Assembly: GCF_002269125.1 (NCBI RefSeq)
Contig: NZ_NQKI01000001.1
Span: forward strand, 248,001-312,000
Origin: Pseudomonas lundensis
GTDB lineage: Bacteria > Pseudomonadota > Gammaproteobacteria > Pseudomonadales > Pseudomonadaceae
DNA: 64,000 nt
Reading direction: 5' to 3'
The notes under the pieces were generated by a model. That model saw nothing but the letters and a program-made list of their open reading frames with translations. It had not been told where the DNA came from and did no database searches. Position numbers and translations under genes: made by a program. Positions 58,719-64,000 of the stretch are shown here, piece after piece. How positions within the stretch are numbered: the first letter of the stretch is position 1; every line of letters begins with the position of its first letter.

Positions 58719-60265
58719 AGCATCTTCTCCAGCCCCACACTTTTGCTGAACCAGGCATTGAGCCGACGCCACCAGTTGCCCGGCTCACGTTCCAAGGTGT
58801 GCAATTGCCCGTTGTCCTCGGTCTGCCAGACGATGTTGCCGTTCTCTAGCACCGGCTGATAACTCAACGCTGGCGACATCCCTTGCAACGCCAGCTTGCG
58901 GGCCTCGGCCGCCAACTCAGGGCTGTCGACCAACACACCCACTTCGGTGTTCCACAACCCGGAACGCGGGTCGAAATTGAATGAGCCGATAAAGGACTTT
59001 TGCTGATCGAAAATCATCGCCTTGCTGTGCAGGCTCGAATCGGTGCTCAGGCTGGTCTTGAACAAATGCGGCCCGCTGCCACCAGTACTGCCCGGCTGAC
59101 GACGCAACTCATAGAGCTTGACCCCATGCTCCAGCAGCGCTTTGCGATACGGGGCATAACCGCCATGCACCGCCGGGACGTCAGTGGCTTCCAGCGAGTT
59201 GGTCAATAAACGTACATCGACACCGGCGTCGGAACGACCGGTCAGGTAAACCAGGCCGGTTTCTCCCGGCACAAAATAGGCCGAAATCAGGATCAGCTCC
59301 TGGTTTACGCCCGCCAGATCCGGCGCCAATTGCGTCGTCAACAATAAGTGTGGGTCGGGTTCATCCTTGGCCAGCACTTTGCTCGGCGCATCCCACAAGG
59401 CCTGGTTCCAGGCCCAGATCAGCTCTTTGCGCCAGACCGCCAGCTGCGGGTTGGTTTTGTACGACGCCAGTTGCTGATAGAGCGCCGGGTTGCGCCGTTG
59501 CGCCTGGCTGAGTGACGCCTCCAGAGCTTTTCTAGCTTTGGACAGCTCTCGCCTGGACAGGCGCGACGGGACAAAGTCCCCGATGGGCTGGCTCAGCGCG
59601 CTGTTCCAGTACTGGTCGAAACTGTGCCCGAGCTGCTCAGCGACCGGCCCGACGCTCAACAAATCAATATCGGTGAAATTCAGGTCGGGCTGGGCATCGA
59701 AATACTCATCGCCCAGATTTCGTCCGCCCACAATGGCCACACTGTTGTCGGCCAACCACAGCTTGTTGTGCATGCGACGGTGCTGACGCGACAGGTTGAA
59801 CAGCCGCCCCATGGTTCGCGTCACGCCAGTGCTACGCCCAAGTTGCAAAGGATTAAACAGCCGGATCTGCACATTGGGATGCGCAGCGAGCGTCGCCAGC
59901 AATTCGTCGAGCCCGTCGCTGGCCGTGTCATCAAGCAGAAGTCGCACGCGCACGCCGCGATCGGCCGCCTTCAACAACTCATCGACCAGCATCCGCGTAC
60001 TCAAACCGTCATGCACGATGTAGTACTGCAAGTCGAGGCTGGTTTGCGCATTGCGAATTAACTCGGCGCGCGCGCGAAACGCTTCGCCGCTGTTGGGCAG
60101 CAGGCGAAAACCCGAGCGCCCCTGATAGGGCGCGGCCTGTTGCTCAATGGAACGCCCGAAGGACGACTCTGCTGCAGGGATGGCCTGACTCGGCGCGCGG
60201 TGCACGTCCAACGTGGCGCAGCCTCCCAGCAAGACGCTCAGCAAAACTGCGCACAGTGATTTCAA
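58715..60265 (-). CDS. Phospholipase D-family lipoprotein with two HKD motifs
   Basis: A 516-aa protein with lipobox LLGG-Cys16, so it is predicted to be membrane-anchored and periplasm-facing. The first HKD is at His166 (HNKLWLADNSVAIVGGRN), and the second near 410 (HSKAMIFDQQKSFIGSFN), so both catalytic halves are intact. The architecture resembles the ClsC-type cardiolipin synthases/phospholipase D group. The actual lipid reaction is not determined. The neighbours give no further clue. Confidence 0.88.
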   Translation of the reverse strand: MKSLCAVLLSVLLGGCATLDVHRAPSQAIPAAESSFGRSIEQQAAPYQGRSGFRLLPNSGEAFRARAELIRNAQTSLDLQYYIVHDGLSTRMLVDELLKAADRGVRVRLLLDDTASDGLDELLATLAAHPNVQIRLFNPLQLGRSTGVTRTMGRLFNLSRQHRRMHNKLWLADNSVAIVGGRNLGDEYFDAQPDLNFTDIDLLSVGPVAEQLGHSFDQYWNSALSQPIGDFVPSRLSRRELSKARKALEASLSQAQRRNPALYQQLASYKTNPQLAVWRKELIWAWNQALWDAPSKVLAKDEPDPHLLLTTQLAPDLAGVNQELILISAYFVPGETGLVYLTGRSDAGVDVRLLTNSLEATDVPAVHGGYAPYRKALLEHGVKLYELRRQPGSTGGSGPHLFKTSLSTDSSLHSKAMIFDQQKSFIGSFNFDPRSGLWNTEVGVLVDSPELAAEARKLALQGMSPALSYQPVLENGNIVWQTEDNGQLHTLEREPGNWWRRLNAWFSKSVGLEKML

Positions 60266-60299
60266 CGGGCTGACCTCAATCCAATCTTCGCAAGGGTAG

Positions 60300-61721
60300 T
60301 TAACGTTTTTCTGACAACAACTGGCTGACAGCCATGCCGACCTTGCGTACAGCGTCTTCGATCTGGGACGTGGGCTTGGCCGCGTAGTTCATTCGTAAAC
60401 AGTTCCGGTACTTGCCCGACGCCGAAAAAATGCTGCCCACTGCAATCTGTACACCTTGCTCCAACAACGCGCGATTAAGCCGCAACGTGTCGAATGCCTC
60501 CGGCAGTTCGAGCCACAACATAAAGCTGCCCTGAGGCCGACTGGCACGGGTGCCCGGCGGAAAATAGCGGCTCACCCAACCCAGCATCAAGTCGCGATTG
60601 CGCTGGTATTGCGCACGCATCTTGCGCAAGTGCGGCTCGAAATGTCCATTTTTCAAGAAATCAGCAATCGCCAGTTGCGGCTGCGGCGCCGTGGAGCCGG
60701 TGCTGATGTATTTCATGTGCAGCACGCGTTCCAGGTAGCGGCCCGGCGCGACCCAACCGATACGCAAACCCGGCGCCAACGTCTTCGAAAATGAACTGCA
60801 GAGCAAGACACGTCCTTCGTCATCGAAGGATTTAATCGTGCGCGGGCGAGGATAGGTATAGGCCAGTTCGCCGTAGACATCGTCTTCAATGATCGCGACA
60901 TCGAAGCGCTGTGCCAATGCCACCAAAGCCCGCTTGCGGGGCTCGGGCATGATGTATCCCAAGGGGTTATTGCAGCTGGGCGTCACTTGGATAGCCTTGA
61001 TGGGCCACTGTTCCAGCGCCAGCTCAAGGGCCTCAAGACTGATGCCGGTCAGCGGGTCGGTGGGGATCTCCAGCGCTTTCATGCCCAACCCCTTGAGGGT
61101 TTGCATGGCGCCGTGAAAGCTCGGGGAATCTACGGCTACGATATCGCCCGGTTCGCACACGGCGCGAATGCTGCACGACAGCGCCTCGTGACACCCCGTG
61201 GTGATCACCAGTTCGTCAGGCCCTAACTGGCAGCCAGAGTCGAGCAGCAACCGCGCCAACTGTTCGCGCAGGGCCAGCACGCCATACACGGTGTCGTAAT
61301 ACAGACCGGGTAAGTCCTGACGGCGACTGAGTTGCGCCAGGCTGCGCAGCAACGGCTTGATGGTCGGCGTGGTGACATCAGGCATGCCGCGGCCCAACTG
61401 AATCACGTCCTTGCGCGGCACCGATCGCACCAGCTCAAGTACTTGCTCCCACTGTGAAATTTCCACCGGTCTTTGGGCGGGCTTGCCCATGCCCGGCAAT
61501 GCAGGCAGTTCACGCTCCATCGGCACGAAATACCCGGACTTGGGACGCGGCGAGGCCAACCCGTTGTCTTCCAGCAACCTGTATGCCTGCTGCACGGTAC
61601 TCAAGCTAACCCCGTGCTCGGCACTCAATGCACGCACTGACGGCAGGCGATCGCCCGGTCGATAAAACCCTTGCTCGATCCGTGTACCAATCAGGTCGGC
61701 GAGGTTGACGTAGAGGGTCAT
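60300..61721 (-). CDS. MocR-type GntR/aminotransferase-fold regulator
   Basis: A 473-aa regulator. The N-terminal wHTH (GDRLPSVRALSAEHGVSLST, residues about 23-42) is fused to a fold-type I aminotransferase domain. The PLP lysine lies in SSFSKTLAPGLRIGW, and the PLP-phosphate contacts NNPLGYIMP and the IIEDDVYGELAY aspartate are intact. MocR proteins sense PLP-linked amino acids or amines. It is divergent from the DUF1127 gene and is a plausible regulator of it or of the nearby amine catabolism genes. Confidence 0.93.
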   Translation of the reverse strand: MTLYVNLADLIGTRIEQGFYRPGDRLPSVRALSAEHGVSLSTVQQAYRLLEDNGLASPRPKSGYFVPMERELPALPGMGKPAQRPVEISQWEQVLELVRSVPRKDVIQLGRGMPDVTTPTIKPLLRSLAQLSRRQDLPGLYYDTVYGVLALREQLARLLLDSGCQLGPDELVITTGCHEALSCSIRAVCEPGDIVAVDSPSFHGAMQTLKGLGMKALEIPTDPLTGISLEALELALEQWPIKAIQVTPSCNNPLGYIMPEPRKRALVALAQRFDVAIIEDDVYGELAYTYPRPRTIKSFDDEGRVLLCSSFSKTLAPGLRIGWVAPGRYLERVLHMKYISTGSTAPQPQLAIADFLKNGHFEPHLRKMRAQYQRNRDLMLGWVSRYFPPGTRASRPQGSFMLWLELPEAFDTLRLNRALLEQGVQIAVGSIFSASGKYRNCLRMNYAAKPTSQIEDAVRKVGMAVSQLLSEKR

Positions 61722-61901
61722 GGCAGCACTCTGGGCTAGGAGGTGGAGGTTAAAACCAGTTCAGATGCTGCATTTTTCGGTCATTCAGCGCCAAAAGACC
61801 GCATCTGTATGCAAGCAAAAACAGTTCCCTGAATCTGTCATGGTTTTATGTTCGGGGCCATCCTTTTGACACGCAGCCATCGAGCCAAAAGGAACCTGAA
61901 G

Positions 61902-62135
61902 ATGAATGGTATGAGCGATGTCCGCCTGACACTGCACGGCCCGCAACTGCAAGAAGAGCATGAAGTTTTCAAACGGGCCGGCGCCCCGGTCGGGCTCAGT
62001 CGTTGGGGCCTGTTTTGGCACCGTTCACGCACACGCCGCGTACTGCTGTCGATGGACGATCAGCAATTGCGCGACATAGGGCTGAGCCGTGCCATGGCGC
62101 AACACGAAGGTTGCAAGCCGTTTTGGCGCTCGTAA
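61902..62135 (+). CDS. DUF1127 domain small protein
   Basis: A 77-aa basic protein ending in a DUF1127 domain: RTRRVLLSMDDQQLRDIGLSR. The domain is Arg-rich and, in small rhizobial proteins, is linked to RNA binding and phosphate or stress responses. The ATG at 61902 follows AAAGGAAC. It is divergent from the MocR regulator, a pairing known from other pseudomonads. Confidence 0.85.
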   Translation: MNGMSDVRLTLHGPQLQEEHEVFKRAGAPVGLSRWGLFWHRSRTRRVLLSMDDQQLRDIGLSRAMAQHEGCKPFWRS

Positions 62136-62144
62136 CCTGCGCGC

Positions 62145-63446
62145 TCAACGCAACTCTTTGAGACGGTGCCACAGCATCCCGAGTGCCAGCAGGGGAGAGC
62201 GCAGGTACTTGCCGCCGGGAAAGGTGATGTGTGGCACCTTGGCGAACAGGTCGAAGCCATCGCTGTGTTGCCCGCTGATGGCTTCGGCCAGCAGCTTGCC
62301 CGCCAAATGCGTGGCGTTCACGCCATGCCCGGAATATGCCTGAGCGAAGTACACGTTCGGCTGATCCGGCAAGCGGCCGATCTGCGGCAACCGGTTAGCG
62401 CCAATGCCGATCATCCCGCCCCACTGATAGTCGATGCGTACATCGCTCAGATGCGGGAACACTTCCAGCATTTTGGGGCGCATGTAGGCCGCGATGTCTT
62501 GTGGGTCGCGTCCCGAATAGTGGCAGGCACCGCCGAACAACAGGCGTCGGTCGGCGGAAAGGCGGTAGTAGTCCAGCGCCACGCGTTGATCGCACACCGC
62601 CATGTTTTGCGGCAACAACGCGTGAGCCTGCGCTTCGCTCAGCGGCTCGGTGGCAATGATGTAACTGCCTGCGGGCAGCACCTTGCCGCTCAATTGCGGG
62701 TTGAGGTCTTTCAGGTAGGCGTTACACCCCAGCACCAGGCTCTTGGCACGCACTGATCCCCGGGCTGTGTGAACCCGCACTTGCGGGCCGTAATCAATGC
62801 GGGTCACGGCTGAATGTTCAAACAGCTGTACGCCTGACTGCGCTGCAGCGGCGGCTTCACCCAAAGCCAGGTTGAGCGGGTGCAAATGGCCAGAGCCCAT
62901 GTCAATCAACCCGCCCACATACCGGTCAGAACCCACCACGCTGCGCACTTCATGGGCTTGCAGCAGACGGGTTTCATGGCGATAGCCCAGCGCGCGCAGT
63001 TCTTCAGCCTCTTGGGCAAACCCCTCAAGGTCGCGAGGCTTGTTGGCGAGGTCGCAATAACCCCAAGTCAGGTCGCAGTCAATATTGAATCGTTCTACGC
63101 GCTGGCGAACGATTTCCACTGCTTCAAGCCCCATCAGCTTCATCTGCCGCACGCCGTCTTTGCCGATGATGCCTTCAAACTGCTCAAGGCCGTGGCCCAC
63201 GCCGCGAATCAACTGCCCGCCGTTGCGACCGCTGGCACCCCAGCCGATCTTATGTGCTTCGAGCAGGATCACGCTCATGCCACGCTCGGCCAGTTCCAGC
63301 GCGGTATTGAGCCCCGAAAAGCCCCCACCCACCACGCACACATCGGCCACCCTCTCACCTTGCAGCACTGGATGGTCAGGCTGCGGCAAGCTGCTGGCGG
63401 CGTAATAAGAAGTGGTGTGCTGGCTGCGCTGAACAGGGGCGTTCAT
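62145..63446 (-). CDS. FAD-dependent oxidoreductase (PuuB/gamma-glutamylputrescine oxidase-like)
   Basis: A 433-aa DAO-family flavoenzyme. The FAD-binding motif VCVVGGGFSGLNTALELAERG is near 40 (cut), followed by LLEAHKIGWGASGRNGGQL, where the conserved GASGRNGG is typical of PuuB/OrdL-type amine oxidases. The C-terminal GVNATHLAGKLLAEAI closes the FAD site. ATG 63446 (MNAPVQRS) fits family starts. Together with kauB, it would oxidise an amine and then its aldehyde. The exact amine is not determined. Confidence 0.88.
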   Translation of the reverse strand: MNAPVQRSQHTTSYYAASSLPQPDHPVLQGERVADVCVVGGGFSGLNTALELAERGMSVILLEAHKIGWGASGRNGGQLIRGVGHGLEQFEGIIGKDGVRQMKLMGLEAVEIVRQRVERFNIDCDLTWGYCDLANKPRDLEGFAQEAEELRALGYRHETRLLQAHEVRSVVGSDRYVGGLIDMGSGHLHPLNLALGEAAAAAQSGVQLFEHSAVTRIDYGPQVRVHTARGSVRAKSLVLGCNAYLKDLNPQLSGKVLPAGSYIIATEPLSEAQAHALLPQNMAVCDQRVALDYYRLSADRRLLFGGACHYSGRDPQDIAAYMRPKMLEVFPHLSDVRIDYQWGGMIGIGANRLPQIGRLPDQPNVYFAQAYSGHGVNATHLAGKLLAEAISGQHSDGFDLFAKVPHITFPGGKYLRSPLLALGMLWHRLKELR

Positions 63447-63593
63447 GTGCGGGATCCTGATTATTTGTGTTTGGAAAATTTGACGGAGCATAAGCCGTGC
63501 CATTCCCATGGGGCAAGAACAGCTGGACGGCGCTGTCTAGGGCAGGGCTTTTCAGGCAGACTCTGTGGCCTTTTGAACATCGGTAGGCGCTGA

Positions 63594-63947
63594 ATGAGCT
63601 GTAACAGTCACAAAATCCGCTTTCTCAGGCAGCAAATCCCGTCGTTTGAATGCGTACCGGGCTGCCACGACTGCTGCGGGCCCGTGACCACCTCGTCCGA
63701 AGAAATGGCACGCCTGCCGCGCAAAACGGCGGCCGAACAGGAAGCAGCCATGGACGAACTGAACTGCGTTCACCTGGGGCCTGATGGTTGCACCGTGTAT
63801 GAGGAGCGCCCTCTGATTTGCCGCCTGTTCGGCACCACCCCGACATTGCCGTGCCCCAATGGCCGGCGCCCTGTGGAGATGATTCACCCAAGCGCTGAAA
63901 AGCTCGTGCATGAATACATCGCCACCACGCGGCAAGTGCTGGTTTAA
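63594..63947 (+). CDS. YkgJ family cysteine-cluster protein
   Basis: A 117-aa protein with many cysteines in the YkgJ (UPF0153) pattern: FECVPGCHDCCGPV, then ELNCVHLGPDGCTVYEERPLICRLFG (in pieces) and TLPCPNG. The family is predicted to coordinate zinc or an iron-sulfur cluster; function unknown. The ribosome site is weak (GGCGCTGA). The 53 bases after the stop to the end of the window show nothing I can assign. Confidence 0.85.
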   Translation: MSCNSHKIRFLRQQIPSFECVPGCHDCCGPVTTSSEEMARLPRKTAAEQEAAMDELNCVHLGPDGCTVYEERPLICRLFGTTPTLPCPNGRRPVEMIHPSAEKLVHEYIATTRQVLV

Positions 63948-64000
63948 ACGCTCGCCCCTGTACTGTTCCGGTCAATCCGGGATCGGCAGGTTCAGGCTTT

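Overview
The window is a stretch of Pseudomonas chromosome. The evidence is the sequence of housekeeping neighbours: thrB-znu, metNIQ, the caa3-type cox operon, ubiCA-rubredoxin, oxyR-recG, rpoZ-spoT-ridA, crc/pyrE, algC-dut-coaBC/radC and rpmBG-kauB. The proteins are recognisable pseudomonad forms, and the intergenic repeats are of the GTGGGAGCGGGC REP type. The GC-rich codon use and gene set fit the P. fluorescens lineage, but I cannot name a species from sequence alone. I see no tRNA, rRNA, CRISPR array, transposase, integrase or prophage gene.

Region by region. 1-4.0 kb: the end of thrB, then the zinc-uptake locus znuA / zur-znuCB, and a lipoprotein. 4.0-9.0 kb: large-subunit catalase katE and the methionine importer metNIQ. 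9.0-17.6 kb: the complete aa3-type cytochrome c oxidase operon on the minus strand (coxB-coxA-ctaG-coxC-surf1-hyp-ctaA-cyoE-sco), which pairs structural subunits with heme A synthesis and copper delivery. 17.6-25.2 kb: carbonic anhydrase, a TudS-like DUF523 protein, a 2-oxoglutarate oxygenase, an alpha/beta hydrolase, a thioredoxin-fold protein and an Ntn-hydrolase acylase (HacB/penicillin acylase type). 25.2-33.8 kb: ubiC-ubiA, rubredoxin and its reductase, a HU protein, a YbaK-HDOD fusion, recG and oxyR.

34-38 kb: exbB-exbD-tonB, a nucleoside-diphosphate-sugar epimerase-like protein and a lipoprotein. 38-53.7 kb: the core block ridA-spoT-rpoZ, gmk, yicC, rph, crc, pyrE, argB, algC, dut, coaBC, radC, a dipeptide-binding protein and rpmB-rpmG. 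53.8-55.1 kb: a small accessory cassette with lower GC, holding one unrecognised 203-aa protein and two tandem secreted I78-type protease-inhibitor-like proteins. A third, cytoplasmic I78-like protein sits alone between the DUF4870 gene and crc. 55.3-64 kb: a polyamine/aminoaldehyde catabolism neighbourhood (cupin, kauB, MFS transporter, MocR regulator, PuuB-like oxidase), with a PLD-family lipoprotein, a DUF1127 protein and a YkgJ-type cysteine-cluster protein.

Most of the window is conserved core genome. The parts that are less explained are the I78-like genes with their unknown neighbour, a structured leader ahead of rpmB, a perfect 17-bp palindrome in the crc/pyrE divergent region, a possible short ORF abutting algC, and a terminator-shaped inverted repeat placed between two divergent genes.
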